The notes: generated by a model from the sequence alone, not told the origin. Counted from the stretch's first letter, positions 37,379 through 47,870 are shown. The stretch: 64,000 nucleotides of DNA from Gammaproteobacteria bacterium (GCA_016199745.1 JACQFZ010000048.1:62001-126000); one strand, 5' to 3'. Numbers and translations are program-made.

Positions 37379-38028
37379 GCTTTGGCACCGCATTCACCGC
37401 AAAACTTGGCGCCGATTAGCAGCGGTGCCTGACACTTCGTACAAGTCGTCGGTGCTGCTAACGTCGTGCCGCAGTCCGGACAGAATTTAGCGCCGCGTGT
37501 TTGGGCGCTGCACTGCGGACAAACCAGTTGTTGTTCGGTAGTCACGCTCGGCTTGGCGCCCAACACCAGCCCCGCTTCCCGCGCCCGATCGTGCGCCGCC
37601 TGCAACTCACCTTCGCGCCGCGCCGTCTCAATTTCGATTTTTACATCCGGCGCACAAAGCAGGCATAACCCACGCGCACCGTCCCAACATTTTGCGCAAA
37701 CATGTTGAGTGCATTTTGCACAACGATTGAAATGATTCTCGGCGCTGGCGATCGCTTCTTGAAACGCCCCATCACGCGCTGTTGAAAATCCCGCTTGGGC
37801 GATACCGCCGACCGCGCTGCCCGCCGTATTTCCCCATCCGCCAAAACTGCCCAACATGTATCCAACTTGGCGTATCCACCCCGACGCCTGCCCCGCCCGA
37901 TAAGGTTTGAATTCCGTACGCCAGGTATCGCTACAACGTTCACACCGGAACTCGAACTGAAACCCGGCATCGACCCCATCGCTGCGGCACAGATCTCGAT
38001 AATTATCGGCAAATTTGTAATCAGTCAT
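37375..38028 (-). CDS. Zinc-ribbon protein of unknown function
   Basis: A 217-residue protein with many paired cysteines: CERC near residue 30, then CAKC, CAKC and CLLC around a central cluster, and two rubredoxin-like C-terminal ribbons (CPQC/CPDC and CTKC/CGEC). The middle has a Gly-rich hydrophobic stretch (GYMLGSFGGWGNTAGSAVGG) that could touch membrane. GAGGGAG precedes ATG 38028. Its stop overlaps the dehydrogenase start. The ribbons suggest protein or nucleic-acid binding, but I cannot assign a role. Confidence 0.65.
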   Translation of the reverse strand: MTDYKFADNYRDLCRSDGVDAGFQFEFRCERCSDTWRTEFKPYRAGQASGWIRQVGYMLGSFGGWGNTAGSAVGGIAQAGFSTARDGAFQEAIASAENHFNRCAKCTQHVCAKCWDGARGLCLLCAPDVKIEIETARREGELQAAHDRAREAGLVLGAKPSVTTEQQLVCPQCSAQTRGAKFCPDCGTTLAAPTTCTKCQAPLLIGAKFCGECGAKA

Positions 38029-38051
38029 GAGCTCCCTCGTCGACAAATATT

Positions 38052-38327
38052 TTATTTACAGCGGCTAATAAAGTGCCGGTAGGATAAAACGCCGGACACC
38101 TCCGACGCTATTATGCGCGAAGGCGAGCCTGCTCTGGAATCGGGGGAACTCCACTCGATCGCTATTTTGGCAATGAAAGGCGCCAAATCGACGCCACCGA
38201 TAGTTTTCTTAACCCAGGCTGGGTTGGTCCAAACGCTGGCGCCCGTCTGCGTTTCCACCAGCTTGGTGGAAATATCTCCCTTGAGCTCTTTATGTACGCT
38301 TCCTTGCATCCGAGCGATGTCTGTCAA
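38052..38327 (-). pseudogene. Unrecognised lipoprotein-like fragment
   Basis: An open minus-strand frame carrying [19 protein letters not shown], which recalls the strand-rich region of CsgG/LpoB-like outer-membrane proteins where an R/K-x-T-G-x-x-x-W pattern occurs. No signal peptide or start is evident and the last 30 residues look random. Most likely the end of a decayed gene. The plus strand here is also open into the MFS gene, but that extension lacks family match. Confidence 0.25.
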
Positions 38328-38457
38328 CTGGACATCCGTTTTGGGATCGGCATTGCCCCCAACTATTCAGCGCTTGTTAGACGAAGTATTTGGCGTTCGG
38401 CCGCTTTCGATACAGAATGTCTCAAGCCAATTTATTTATATAGAAGGATGCACAAGG

Positions 38458-39900
38458 ATGCCGCCGCCGACCCTCGTTCACAGCACCATCCCCGCGCGAC
38501 TCGACGCGTTACCTTGGTCACGCTGGCATTGGCGTATCGTCATCGCGTTGGGTACGGCATGGATACTGGATGGGTTGGAAGTCACCATCGTTGGATCGCT
38601 TGGCGCAGCACTGCAGCGGGTCGATACACTCGGACTATCGGTGGCAGATATCGGTTGGGCGGGATCGGCTTACATCGGCGGCGCCGTCTTGGGCGCGCTG
38701 TACTTCGGCCGTTTGGCCGATCGGCTGGGTCGCAAACGCCTTTTCTTGATTACGTTGACGGTTTACTTGGTAGCGACAGTGCTGACCGGAGCCGCGATCA
38801 ATTTCACCACGTTTGCACTGTGTCGGTTCTTCACCGGCTTCGGCATCGGCGGTGAATACGCGGCGATCAATTCGGCGATCGACGAGTTGATCCCTGCGCG
38901 TGTGCGCGGCCTGGTCGATCTTTCCATCAACGGCAGCTTTTGGGTTGGCGCAGCGCTCGGCGCCGGCTTGAGCTTGATTCTGCTCGATCCGACATTCATT
39001 GGTGCGCGCTGGGGATGGCGTTTGGCTTTTGCACTCGGCGCGGTACTCGGCATTGCCATTCTGCTTGTGCGCCGCCACGTCCCCGAAAGTCCACGCTGGC
39101 TGATCCTCAACGGTCACGAGGCACAGGCCGAAGCGGAAATGCAACAGATCGAAGCGCAAGTCGCGGCACAGTTCGGTACCTTACCGAAATCCACGCAGAC
39201 ACTGACGTTTCGCCCCCGCACCGCGCCATCATGGCGCGAAGTGTTGCGCCACGTCACCGTACACGCGACCTCGCGCACAATGCTCGGTATTACGCTGATG
39301 GCGGCACAGGCATTTTTCTACAACGCGATATTTTTTACCTACGCGCTTGTGTTAACGCGTTTCTATGGCGTTGCCGATGCAAAAGTCGGTCTCTATATCT
39401 TCCCGTTCGCGCTTGGTAATTTCCTCGGACCGCTAGTGCTCGGACGCTTGTTCGACACTATCGGTCGGCGTGCATTGATCGTTGCCACTTACGCCATCTC
39501 CGGCCTGGCATTGCTAGCCAGCGGTTACGCCTTCAGCCGCGGCTGGTTAAACGCGACGACCCATACGTTGGCCTGGTCCGCCATCTTCTTCGTCGCCTCC
39601 GCCGCCGCGAGCTCGGCCTACCTTACCGTCAGCGAAATCTTTCCCATCGAGATGCGTGCCATCGCCATCTCGCTATTTTATGCCGTCGGTACCGGCATCG
39701 GTGGCTTTATCGCGCCGGCGCTATTCGCTACCCTTATCGGCAGCGGCAGCCGCGATACGGTACTGCTCGGTTATGCCTTCGCCGCACTGTTGATGTGCCT
39801 CGCTGCCGCCGTCGCGGCGATCCTTGGCGTCGATGCAGAACGCAAATCGCTGGAAGCAGTGGCGCGGCCGTTGAGCATGGAGAATGCCGAACGAAACTGA
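38458..39900 (+). CDS. MFS transporter, metabolite:H+ symporter type
   Basis: A 480-residue major-facilitator protein with twelve predicted helices. The loop 2-3 signature [14 protein letters not shown] and the loop 8-9 copy [14 protein letters not shown] are clear, as is [20 protein letters not shown] of helix 4-5, characteristic of the sugar/organic-acid transporter branch. ATG 38458 fits the usual short cytoplasmic N-terminus ([20 protein letters not shown]). The substrate is not evident and no catabolic genes are beside it. Confidence 0.9.
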   Translation: MPPPTLVHSTIPARLDALPWSRWHWRIVIALGTAWILDGLEVTIVGSLGAALQRVDTLGLSVADIGWAGSAYIGGAVLGALYFGRLADRLGRKRLFLITLTVYLVATVLTGAAINFTTFALCRFFTGFGIGGEYAAINSAIDELIPARVRGLVDLSINGSFWVGAALGAGLSLILLDPTFIGARWGWRLAFALGAVLGIAILLVRRHVPESPRWLILNGHEAQAEAEMQQIEAQVAAQFGTLPKSTQTLTFRPRTAPSWREVLRHVTVHATSRTMLGITLMAAQAFFYNAIFFTYALVLTRFYGVADAKVGLYIFPFALGNFLGPLVLGRLFDTIGRRALIVATYAISGLALLASGYAFSRGWLNATTHTLAWSAIFFVASAAASSAYLTVSEIFPIEMRAIAISLFYAVGTGIGGFIAPALFATLIGSGSRDTVLLGYAFAALLMCLAAAVAAILGVDAERKSLEAVARPLSMENAERN

Positions 39901-39935
39901 TTCAGCTCGACAAATTACTTCTTTATTTAGGTTTC

Positions 39936-42900
39936 TTAACGAGCATTCACCAATTCGGGCAATCGTTCTTTCCGGCTTCCGCTATTAAACGCCGCCAACA
40001 ATTCCATTTCTCGTTTCTTGGCGTGTTCCAGATGGCGCTTTTTGACGGAACCAAAACCACGGACGCGTTCGGGTAACGACGCGATCTCGATGGCACATTC
40101 GTAGTTTTGCGGACTGAGCCGGGCGATAAGTTTTTCGATGTTGCGTTCGTAGTCGACAATCAGCTGGCGCTCGATCTTGCGATCCTCGGAGTAGCGGAAG
40201 ATATCGAAAACCGTTCCGCGAAGAAATTTAAACTTCGCTAGTACCTCAAATACTCCCAGCATCCAGGGACCGAACGAACGCTTTCGCGACTCGCCGGTGA
40301 TGGGATCTGCCTTTGCAAACGCCGGCGGTGCCAAATGGAAGGTCAGCCGGAAGTCGCCGTCGAAGGTGGCGTGCAGCCGCTTCAAAAAATCACCGTTGGT
40401 ATATAGACGGGCGACTTCGTATTCGTCTTTGTAGGCGAGCAGCTTGAAGTAGTAACGTGCTACGGCCTCAGTTAGTCGAGTGTCATCCCCGCCTTTGCTC
40501 GATTCAACAGAGCGAATGCGCTCGACCAGGTCAGTATAACGGCGGGCATATGCAGCATCTTGATATTCGGTTAGATGCACGGCCCGACGCGAGATTAATT
40601 CGTTAAGGTCGCGCGACGGGGTCAAATGTGCGTGCGCGGGATCGATGGGAGTGGCAATCTTCTTCACCAAATCGAGGTCGTGCGCGGCGCGACGGCCCCA
40701 GAGGAAACTTTTTTTGCTGGTGTCGACGGCGGTGGCGTTGAGCTCAATGGCCTGCAGGATGGCGGCGGCCGAGATCGGGATTAGACCTTTCTGATAGGCG
40801 TATCCTAATAAGAACAGATTGGTCGCGATTGTGTTGCCGATTAACGCGGTCGCGAGGCGTGTGGCATCGACAAAATGTGTCCTACCCAGACCGATGGTCT
40901 CATCGACACGCGCCTTCATACCATCGAGTGGGAAAATGGGGTCAGGATGGCGCTCGAGATCGCCAGTCTTTGCTTGCGCGCTGAAGGCGCGGATGAAATC
41001 GCTGGTGATCGAGAAATCGGTGTTGATCACGGCCCGGGTCCAGCCGGCACGCACTTTTGCCAACGTTTCATCGGCAATCGTCACGACGATGTCACAGCCG
41101 AGCACCACGTTGGCTTCGCCGGTGGCGATACGTGGCGCGTACAGTTGCTCCGAGCGAGCGGCGATGCGGACATGCGACCAGACGGCGCCACCCTTCTGGG
41201 CAATTCCCGCCATGTCGAGCGCGGTGACGCCTTTCTGCTCGATGTGCGCCGCCATACCGAGCAGTGCGCCGATCGTAACGACACCAGTGCCGCCGATGCC
41301 AGTGACAAGAATGCCATACGGTTCGTCGAGCGACGGCAAGATCGGCTCGGGAATATTCCACTCGCTGCGATCGGCGTCGGCCAAAGCGACACCTTTGCGT
41401 ACGCTGCCGCCTTCAACCGTGACAAAGCTCGGGCAGAAGCCGTTGACGCACGAGAAATCTTTGTTGCATGACGATTGATCGATTTCGCGTTTGCGGCCGA
41501 ACTCGGTCTCGAGTGGCACGACCGACATGCAGTTCGATTTGTTGCTGCAGTCACCGCAGCCCTCGCACACTGCCTCGTTGATGAACGCGCGCTTCGGTGG
41601 ATCCGGATATGTTCCGCGTTTGCGCCGGCGGCGTTTTTCAGCGGCGCAGGTCTGGTCGTAGACGATGACCGACACGCCGGGATATTCGCGGAGCTCGCGC
41701 TGGATCGCGTCGAGATCGTTGCGGTGACGGATTGGGACATCCTTCGCGAAGCCGGCGGCGTCGCCGTACTTTTCCGGCTCGTCGGTAACAACAACGATTT
41801 TTTTGACGCCTTCGCCGGTCAGTTGATGCGTGATCTGCGGCACGGTCAACACACCGTCCAACGGTTGGCCGCCGGTCATCGCCACCGCGTCGTTGTAGAG
41901 CAACTTATAAGTGATCGGCACTTTGGCCGCGACCGCGGCGCGGATCGCCAGAATTCCGGAGTGAAAATAGGTTCCATCGCCCAAGTTCGCGAACACGTGC
42001 TTGGTATGGGTGAACGGTGCCTGGCCGATCCACGCCACGCCCTCGCCGCCCATTTGGCTGAAGGTCTGGGTCGTGACCGGGTCGAGCCAGAGCGCCATGT
42101 AGTGACAACCGATGCCTGCCAACACACGGCTGCCTTCCGGCGTTTTGGTGGAGCTGCTATGCGGGCAACCGGAACAATAGTGCGCGACGCGTGCGACGGT
42201 AAGATGCGGTTCGGCGAGCGCCTTCTCTTTCGCGTCGATCAGCGTCAGACGCTCGTGCATCTTGCTGGAAGTGTGAAACCGCTCGATGCGCGACGCGATT
42301 ACGCGCGCGATCATCGCCGGCGTTAGCTCACCGGCAGCCGGCAACAACCAGTGATCGTGCGGCAAAACCCACTCGCCCTTCTCGTCAAACTTACCGATCA
42401 CACGCGGGCGTACGTCTTCGCGCCAATTGTAGAGTTGCTCTTTCAACTGATATTCGAGCAATTGCCGCTTTTCCTCGACCACCAGGATTTCTTCCAGCCC
42501 CTCGGCGAACCGATGCACCCCCTCTGATTCGAGCGGCCATACCATCCCTACCTTATATACGCGCAATCCAATCTCGACCGCACGTCGCTCGTCGATACCC
42601 AGATCGTCGAGCGCCTGGCGCACATCGAGATAGGATTTGCCGGCAGTGATGATGCCGAGCCGCGGCTTTGGCGAATCGATCACCGTTTGGTTAAGCGCGT
42701 TGGCGCGGCAATACGCTAGCGCTGCATAGAGTTTGTGATTCAGTAGGCGCCGTTCCTGCGCCAACGGCGGATCCGGCCAGCGGATACTCAGTCCGTCGGT
42801 TGGCACGATCGGACCCGACGGCGTAACAATTTGTACCCGATGCGGATCGACGTACACCGAGGCCGAGCTTTCCACAGTGTCGGTAACAGCCTTCAGCGCC

Positions 42901-43484
42901 ACCCAACAACCGGAATAGCGCGACAGCGCCCAACCGTGCAGTCCGTAGTCGAGATACTCCTGCACGCTGGCCGGTGCCAACACCGGCATCAAAATCGCCT
43001 TGAACAAGTGATCGCTCTGATGCGCCAGCGACGATGACTTCGCGCCGGGATCATCGCCGGCGATAACCAGCACGCCGCCGTGCTTCGACGTACCGGCGGC
43101 GTTCCCGTGGCGCAGCACGTCGGTGCTGCGATCGACGCCCGGCCCTTTGCCGTACCACATCGCGTACACACCGTCGTACTTCGCACCAGGGAACAGGCTC
43201 ACCTGCTGCGTGCCCCAAACCGAAGTAGCCGCCAGCTCTTCATTGACGCCGGGAATAAATGTAATGCGGTGTTGCGCGAGATACGGGCGCGCCTTCCACA
43301 ATTCCCGGTCCAACACGCCCAGCGGCGAACCGCGATAGCCGGACACGAATCCGGCAGTGTTCAGTCCACGAGACCGGTCGCGCAGTTGTTGCAACATCAG
43401 CAGACGCACAAGCGCCTGCGTGCCGGTCAGATATACGCGACCGGTTACCACTTCGTACTTGTCTACCAACGTGATCTGACCCAT
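39936..43484 (-). CDS. Indolepyruvate:ferredoxin oxidoreductase, fused alpha-gamma-type protein
   Basis: An 1182-residue cytoplasmic 2-oxoacid oxidoreductase with all domains in one chain. In order: an N-terminal pyrimidine-binding domain (GFVSGYRGSPLGVLD), the thiamine diphosphate domain (GIGCHYMALWLDP; GDGTYFHSGILAIRAA with its Asn in YNDAVAMTGGQ, about residues 458-535), a ferredoxin-like Cys cluster (CEGCGDCSNKSNC, CNKDFSC, about 635-690) and the gamma domain (VTGIGGTGVVTIGALLG, about 730). It oxidises aryl- or branched 2-oxoacids to acyl-CoA and reduces ferredoxin. Such fused forms are common in proteobacteria. It converges with the MFS gene. Confidence 0.93.
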   Translation of the reverse strand: MGQITLVDKYEVVTGRVYLTGTQALVRLLMLQQLRDRSRGLNTAGFVSGYRGSPLGVLDRELWKARPYLAQHRITFIPGVNEELAATSVWGTQQVSLFPGAKYDGVYAMWYGKGPGVDRSTDVLRHGNAAGTSKHGGVLVIAGDDPGAKSSSLAHQSDHLFKAILMPVLAPASVQEYLDYGLHGWALSRYSGCWVALKAVTDTVESSASVYVDPHRVQIVTPSGPIVPTDGLSIRWPDPPLAQERRLLNHKLYAALAYCRANALNQTVIDSPKPRLGIITAGKSYLDVRQALDDLGIDERRAVEIGLRVYKVGMVWPLESEGVHRFAEGLEEILVVEEKRQLLEYQLKEQLYNWREDVRPRVIGKFDEKGEWVLPHDHWLLPAAGELTPAMIARVIASRIERFHTSSKMHERLTLIDAKEKALAEPHLTVARVAHYCSGCPHSSSTKTPEGSRVLAGIGCHYMALWLDPVTTQTFSQMGGEGVAWIGQAPFTHTKHVFANLGDGTYFHSGILAIRAAVAAKVPITYKLLYNDAVAMTGGQPLDGVLTVPQITHQLTGEGVKKIVVVTDEPEKYGDAAGFAKDVPIRHRNDLDAIQRELREYPGVSVIVYDQTCAAEKRRRRKRGTYPDPPKRAFINEAVCEGCGDCSNKSNCMSVVPLETEFGRKREIDQSSCNKDFSCVNGFCPSFVTVEGGSVRKGVALADADRSEWNIPEPILPSLDEPYGILVTGIGGTGVVTIGALLGMAAHIEQKGVTALDMAGIAQKGGAVWSHVRIAARSEQLYAPRIATGEANVVLGCDIVVTIADETLAKVRAGWTRAVINTDFSITSDFIRAFSAQAKTGDLERHPDPIFPLDGMKARVDETIGLGRTHFVDATRLATALIGNTIATNLFLLGYAYQKGLIPISAAAILQAIELNATAVDTSKKSFLWGRRAAHDLDLVKKIATPIDPAHAHLTPSRDLNELISRRAVHLTEYQDAAYARRYTDLVERIRSVESSKGGDDTRLTEAVARYYFKLLAYKDEYEVARLYTNGDFLKRLHATFDGDFRLTFHLAPPAFAKADPITGESRKRSFGPWMLGVFEVLAKFKFLRGTVFDIFRYSEDRKIERQLIVDYERNIEKLIARLSPQNYECAIEIASLPERVRGFGSVKKRHLEHAKKREMELLAAFNSGSRKERLPELVNAR

Positions 43485-43751
43485 AACGGCTCGAATCTCG
43501 GGTGACCGGGGTCTACGACATAATACGAACTAACTTTAGCTGAAATCGAGTCAACGAATGCCGGCAAATCGGCTCTTGTTCTGAAAGTCGCTCAGGTTTA
43601 GACCTGCCTTAGCGCCCCACTTCTTGGACATTGGCGGCCGCTATTAGTTATGGTGACTCTTGGGCTTTTTTCCGCTTATGCTGCACGCCACATCGTCGTC
43701 GGCGCGCGGCACCTCATGGTCATTTTAAATTTCGCGTGACGCTCAGATGTC
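43485..43751. other. Intergenic stretch of about 270 bp
   Basis: Upstream of both the oxidoreductase (minus) and the GH3 remnant (plus). It must hold the oxidoreductase promoter. No further structure was recognised. Confidence 0.3.
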
Positions 43752-44171
43752 CGGCAGTTAATAGTACATCGGGCCATTGCCGGCGTCTTCATCACCGCGC
43801 GGAATGTAAACGATATGACAGCGATTCAGATCGAGCACGATATTTCATCGTTTGAAGGGCAACGTCCGTCGCATTTACCGCCGCTGGGGATCGCCACCGA
43901 TCAGGAAGGCGGCGGTGTCTCGCGTTTGTCGCCGCCGCTGACGCGTCTACCGCCAATTGCCGAGGTGGTCGGTCGCTTTGCCGATATAGAGCAACGACGA
44001 CGCGCAATCGAGCAATACGCTACCACTCAAGGCCGCGAACTTGCCGCACTCGGCGTTAACGTGAACTTCGCACCGGTGGTGGACATTAATCATCAAGCAG
44101 GAAGACTCGACCGCGTACGTCTGCAGCAAAGCGAGCGACGCTTGGCACGCGCGCTCAGACGTTGTCGGTAA
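43752..44171 (+). pseudogene. Glycoside hydrolase family 3 (NagZ-like) fragment
   Basis: About 100 residues of the N-terminal barrel of a beta-N-acetylhexosaminidase-type GH3 enzyme: AIAGVFITARNVND, PPLGIATDQEGGGVSRLSPP, and TTQGRELAALGVNVNFAPVV followed by DINH. The frame has no proper start (it is open upstream of ATG 43815 with family-like residues) and collapses after DINH into Arg-rich sequence. The catalytic nucleophile Asp further on is absent. Both ends are missing. Confidence 0.75.
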
Positions 44172-44201
44172 CTGGTGAGACGCCATGAAGCGGTAAATAA
44201 G

Positions 44202-44229
44202 CGCCATTCGCTTCCCAGAAGCGATGGCG
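44202..44229. repeat. Palindromic REP-like sequence
   Basis: CGCCATTCGCTTC and GAAGCGATGGCG pair around CCA with one bulged base. The left arm shares GCCATTCGC with the right edge of the element at 33132-33292, hinting at a dispersed repeat family. Confidence 0.4.
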
Positions 44230-44253
44230 AGAAATAAGTAAAGCGGATAGCGA

Positions 44254-44907
44254 TTACTGTGCCGTTTTGTTTTCGAGCTCCGCTAACGCACGCCAAGCAT
44301 TAGCATCTCCCTGCACGGCCGCCTGCCGATACCATTCGATTGCTTGAGTGGTGTCTTGCTCGACACCGCGACCTTGGGCGTACATCAAACCGAGATTATA
44401 TTGCGCCATCGCCTCGCCTTGCTCAGCGGACTTGCGAAACCAGATTACCGCTTCGGCGTCGTTCTGCTGTACGCCCCGACCTTGGGCATAAAATAATCCA
44501 AGTGCGTATTGCGCGACCGGGTTCCCGCCTAGAGCGCCAGCGTGATACCAACGAAACGCCTCGGCATTGTCACGCTGTACGCCATAACCTTCGGAGTACA
44601 GGCTCGCTAATAATGTTTGCGAGACGGCATCGCCCTGCTCTGCCGCCCGACGAACCCACATGGCGGCCGTCGCCTCGTCTCGTTCTACGCCTCTACCCAT
44701 TCCGTACATGAGGCCGAGATAAGCTTGGGCTTCACGGCTACCACGCTCAGCGAGCGTATATAAGAGTGCATAGGCTCGCGCATAGTCATGCGCTTGGTAA
44801 GCGCTAATTCCATCTTCTTCGGTGTTCGCCGATACAGCAGTACCGAACAGAAACACCATGGCGAGCCCCATAATGCTTACCCAGACACGTTTCCTTGTAT
44901 GCGACAT
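44254..44907 (-). CDS. Exported Sel1-like repeat protein
   Basis: A 217-residue protein with an N-terminal hydrophobic signal (VWVSIMGLAMVFLFGTAVSA) and about five Sel1 (36-residue TPR-like) repeats, each with the pattern A-x2-x-LG-x-x-Y-x2-GRGV, for example AQYALGLFYAQGRGVQQNDA. Such proteins scaffold periplasmic or envelope complexes. ATG 44907 follows GAGAGGG by 7 bases; the frame is open to 45120 without support. No partner genes. Confidence 0.85.
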   Translation of the reverse strand: MSHTRKRVWVSIMGLAMVFLFGTAVSANTEEDGISAYQAHDYARAYALLYTLAERGSREAQAYLGLMYGMGRGVERDEATAAMWVRRAAEQGDAVSQTLLASLYSEGYGVQRDNAEAFRWYHAGALGGNPVAQYALGLFYAQGRGVQQNDAEAVIWFRKSAEQGEAMAQYNLGLMYAQGRGVEQDTTQAIEWYRQAAVQGDANAWRALAELENKTAQ

Positions 44908-45409
44908 CGAATTACCCTCTCGCACTGCCAACGGACGGCTATAGTTAAAAATGTAGCACCGGTTGCGAACGGTATATCCGATCGATCCAGCGGCGTCTTT
45001 CATCGACCCTGGTAGCCAGGTTGTTACAGCGTCGTCTAACGCAATCACCGTTAGCCCGCGACCACTTCTCTGCATGTGTTGCAAATATTGGACCCGCCGG
45101 TCGTCCACTAATTTATCCAAGATCTATGCGCGTCGAAAATCTGTCGCAAACACACACGGCCTATCGTCGGTCGCATTTCCTAAATGACCCACGAGCGTTT
45201 GATGACGTTTCCGCTTCTATCGGTGAAGTCGATTGGCGATTCGAAAAATAAGACGCAGAGCGGGTGATCTACCGCTTAACTGGTATAAAAGGAGTCACTA
45301 ATCTACTGACGGTGAAACAACGCCTCAAGCCGGAACAACTGAAAGAGAAGATATTGAAGACAGAATTACGATCTCGCCCTAACCTGCTACCCGCTAGGTT
45401 CCAACGTAA
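44908..45409. other. Intergenic stretch of about 500 bp
   Basis: Between the Sel1 gene start and the end of the AI-2E-family gene. Several short frames are open on the plus strand but none looks coding. It presumably carries the Sel1 gene promoter. I see nothing else. Confidence 0.35.
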
Positions 45410-46498
45410 TCAACTTACGCGCGCTTGTCGCACGTCGATAGTGAACTGAATCAGTGCAATCACTAGGGCGAGCACGAGAGGACCCATGAACAAGCCGACC
45501 GTTCCGAATGCCGAGACACCTCCCAATACGCCGATAAAAACGGTGAGCGTACCAACTTGTGCCCGACCGGAAACTAGAAGCGGACGGATGAAATTATCGA
45601 TCGTCGTCACCATGATTCCCCACGCCAGTAAGAAAATAGCCGACACCCAACGTTGCTGTACCGCCAGCACAATCACCGCCGGTACCCAAACAATGGGTGT
45701 GCCGGCCATAGGCACCAACGCAAAGAGCGCAGCGAATACACCAAAGACAATCGGCGATGGCAGGCCAACGATGGCGAAGCCGATGCCGACAAGCGTTCCT
45801 TGGACTAACGCAGTGACACCGCTACCGTAGACGACAGCGCGCGCGACAGCAGCGAGGTGGCTGAACAAACGGGTTTTGTAAGCCGGTGACATCGGTACGA
45901 GCGCACGCAACGTCATCAGCATGGGTTGACTGTCGCGAATCATAAAGAAAAGAATAAACATCATGACCGCGAAACCCATTACCGTGCCGAGCGCGCCGAA
46001 AAATATTTTTCGGCCAAGCGAGCCGATCACCTGGAGCACGGTGCGCGCTCCTTCGACGAAGCCGCTTTGAATCTGCGCCGGCGACACACCAACAGAGTCC
46101 TGCAACCAAGTAAGCACAGTACCGATAACCGGAATGGTATTGAGATCGGACAGCTCCGCCGATCGATGGTCAGTGGCCATCCGTTGGACGAACTGCAGTA
46201 ACTCTGCCGCCTGCGCACCGAATGCTGCACCCAGGGCAGTAAGCGGGCCGACCACCATTAGAAACACGGCAAATGTGAGGAATGCGGCGGATAAATTTTG
46301 GCGGCTTTTTAATTTGTTAGTCAACCCAATGTGTACCGGCTGCAACAGAAATGCGATAAACAACGCCCAACTGAGCGGCGCAAAAAACGGCAACAAAATC
46401 TGGTAAAGCAAGTAACCCAAGAATAACAACGTCAGTAACGCAAAGGTACGCGCGTAAAAAGTTTCTCCGGATACCGGCGACGACGTTCTAGGCTCCAT
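45410..46498 (-). CDS. AI-2E-family (PF01594) membrane transporter
   Basis: A 362-residue polytopic protein. Features typical of the family are paired N-terminal helices (FLGYLLYQILLPFFAPLSWA), a large hydrophilic loop in the first half, and the conserved C-terminal helices with PMAGTPIVWVPAVIVLA and GIMVTTIDNFIRPLLVSGRA, then VFIGVLGGVSAFGTVGLFMG. Members include TqsA (AI-2 release) and Na+/H+ antiporters, so the substrate remains open. Single gene. Confidence 0.9.
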   Translation of the reverse strand: MEPRTSSPVSGETFYARTFALLTLLFLGYLLYQILLPFFAPLSWALFIAFLLQPVHIGLTNKLKSRQNLSAAFLTFAVFLMVVGPLTALGAAFGAQAAELLQFVQRMATDHRSAELSDLNTIPVIGTVLTWLQDSVGVSPAQIQSGFVEGARTVLQVIGSLGRKIFFGALGTVMGFAVMMFILFFMIRDSQPMLMTLRALVPMSPAYKTRLFSHLAAVARAVVYGSGVTALVQGTLVGIGFAIVGLPSPIVFGVFAALFALVPMAGTPIVWVPAVIVLAVQQRWVSAIFLLAWGIMVTTIDNFIRPLLVSGRAQVGTLTVFIGVLGGVSAFGTVGLFMGPLVLALVIALIQFTIDVRQARVS

Positions 46499-46611
46499 GA
46501 ATACCCCTCCTCTCTACCACGATTGGTGTCGACTGCTTTTCCCCATCTTATGGATTCGAGGACAGCGAAGCCATGCCGCTTGCTCTATCGGGTATCAGGT
46601 GTTTTTCGTGG

Positions 46612-47445
46612 TTAAATCGCCGCTAATGGTTGCGCACCGGCCGGCGGCGGGAATAATGCGTCCAATTCGGCCAGCTGTTCCTGTGTTAACCGCACCTGAT
46701 GTGCGCCGTGAATTTCCTGAACCCGTTTCCGGTGGCTGGATTTTGGAATCGCAATGATATCGGGCTGACTCATCAACCAAGCGAGTGCGGCCTGTGCCGG
46801 CGTCATCTGATAACGCTCGGCAAAACTAGCCAATCGTCGATCGCAAAGCAGCTCCCCCTGCTCGAACGGCGAATACGCCATGACCGGCACGCCGCGCTCA
46901 CGCAACCACGGCAACAAATCCCACTCGATACCGCGGCGTTCGAGGTTGTACAACAGCTGGTTGGTCTGCACATCGTTACCTCGCGGCAGCGACCAAAGCT
47001 GCTCCATGTCCGCCCGATCCAGATTACTCACACCGTAGTGGCGGATCATGCCGCTACGCTGCAGCGCCAGAAATGCTTCCATCGTCTCCGCTAACGGCAC
47101 GTCACCGGGCCAATGCAGCAGGTAGAGATCGAGTCGATCGGTCTTTAGGCGCCGTAAGCTGCACTCACAAGCGGCAACCGTATCGCCGCGACTAGCATGG
47201 GTAGGCAAAACCTTACTGACCAAAAATACCTCGTCACGCCGACCGGCGATTGCCTTACCGACAAGCACCTCGGTCTCGCCGTTGCCATACATCTCGGCGG
47301 TGTCGATCAGGGTAATACCAAGATCGAGCGCCAATCTCAAGGCCGCGATCTCCTCATTGCGCATGGCTCGGCTCTCACCCATGCGCCAAGTCCCAATACC
47401 GAGCGCGGGGACGTCTTCACCCGCGGGTAATCTAACGGTCTTCAT
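46612..47445 (-). CDS. Aldo/keto reductase
   Basis: A 277-residue NADPH-dependent (beta/alpha)8 reductase. The tetrad is visible: Asp in LIDTAEMYGNGE with Tyr in the same segment, Lys in VFLVSKVLP and His in LYLLHWPGDVP. The C-terminal NADPH-binding segment is IPKSSHRKRVQEI. It resembles the DkgA/YeaE-like group that reduces methylglyoxal and similar carbonyls. Single gene, starts at ATG 47445. Confidence 0.92.
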   Translation of the reverse strand: MKTVRLPAGEDVPALGIGTWRMGESRAMRNEEIAALRLALDLGITLIDTAEMYGNGETEVLVGKAIAGRRDEVFLVSKVLPTHASRGDTVAACECSLRRLKTDRLDLYLLHWPGDVPLAETMEAFLALQRSGMIRHYGVSNLDRADMEQLWSLPRGNDVQTNQLLYNLERRGIEWDLLPWLRERGVPVMAYSPFEQGELLCDRRLASFAERYQMTPAQAALAWLMSQPDIIAIPKSSHRKRVQEIHGAHQVRLTQEQLAELDALFPPPAGAQPLAAI

Positions 47446-47572
47446 TTATCGGTTTCCGTAGATAAGCGCATTAATAACTGACTAAATAAGTCACAGGATC
47501 GTCGGCATTGGCTACTGATGCGCCAGCGCTTTCTTGTTTGAGAGTCCCAGATGGACAATGTTCGCCGCTACT

Positions 47573-47863
47573 CTAATTTTGCGAGCCCGGCTTTTTTTTT
47601 CGCATTTTTCGCCACGGTCGGTTTTTGTCTAGAATCGCGATCACGATCAGGCTATAGGCGACCAATCGTATTAAGTAGTACCACGGCGTATCCTCGCGCA
47701 AGCCGCCTGTCAGCCCCAACAAAACGCGATTACCCGCCTCAATCCAAAACGAGGTCGCAAAAAATAAAAAGAATCGATCGCGCGTGCTGCGCCAAAAACG
47801 AAAGAAAAACAGACCGATCACCAGTGAGGCAGTTGCAATCGCTCCGAGCAACATCTCATTCAT
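47573..47863 (-). CDS. Small membrane protein, DUF5985-like (second of pair)
   Basis: About 96 residues with three hydrophobic helices (LLGAIATASLVIGLFFFRFW; FFLFFATSFWIEAGNRVLL; LIRLVAYSLIVIAILDKN). It resembles small DUF5985 proteins, which have no known function. ATG 47863 starts 7 bases after the upstream stop; ATG 47878 would overlap it. Last of a three-gene set with the next two entries. Confidence 0.65.
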   Translation of the reverse strand: MNEMLLGAIATASLVIGLFFFRFWRSTRDRFFLFFATSFWIEAGNRVLLGLTGGLREDTPWYYLIRLVAYSLIVIAILDKNRPWRKMRKKKPGSQN

Positions 47864-47870
47864 CGCCGCC

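Noticed and set aside
38113-38457. N-terminal extension of the MFS gene by 115 codons
   Set aside because: The extension has no membrane or MFS character; family alignment and a typical short N-terminus place the start at 38458.
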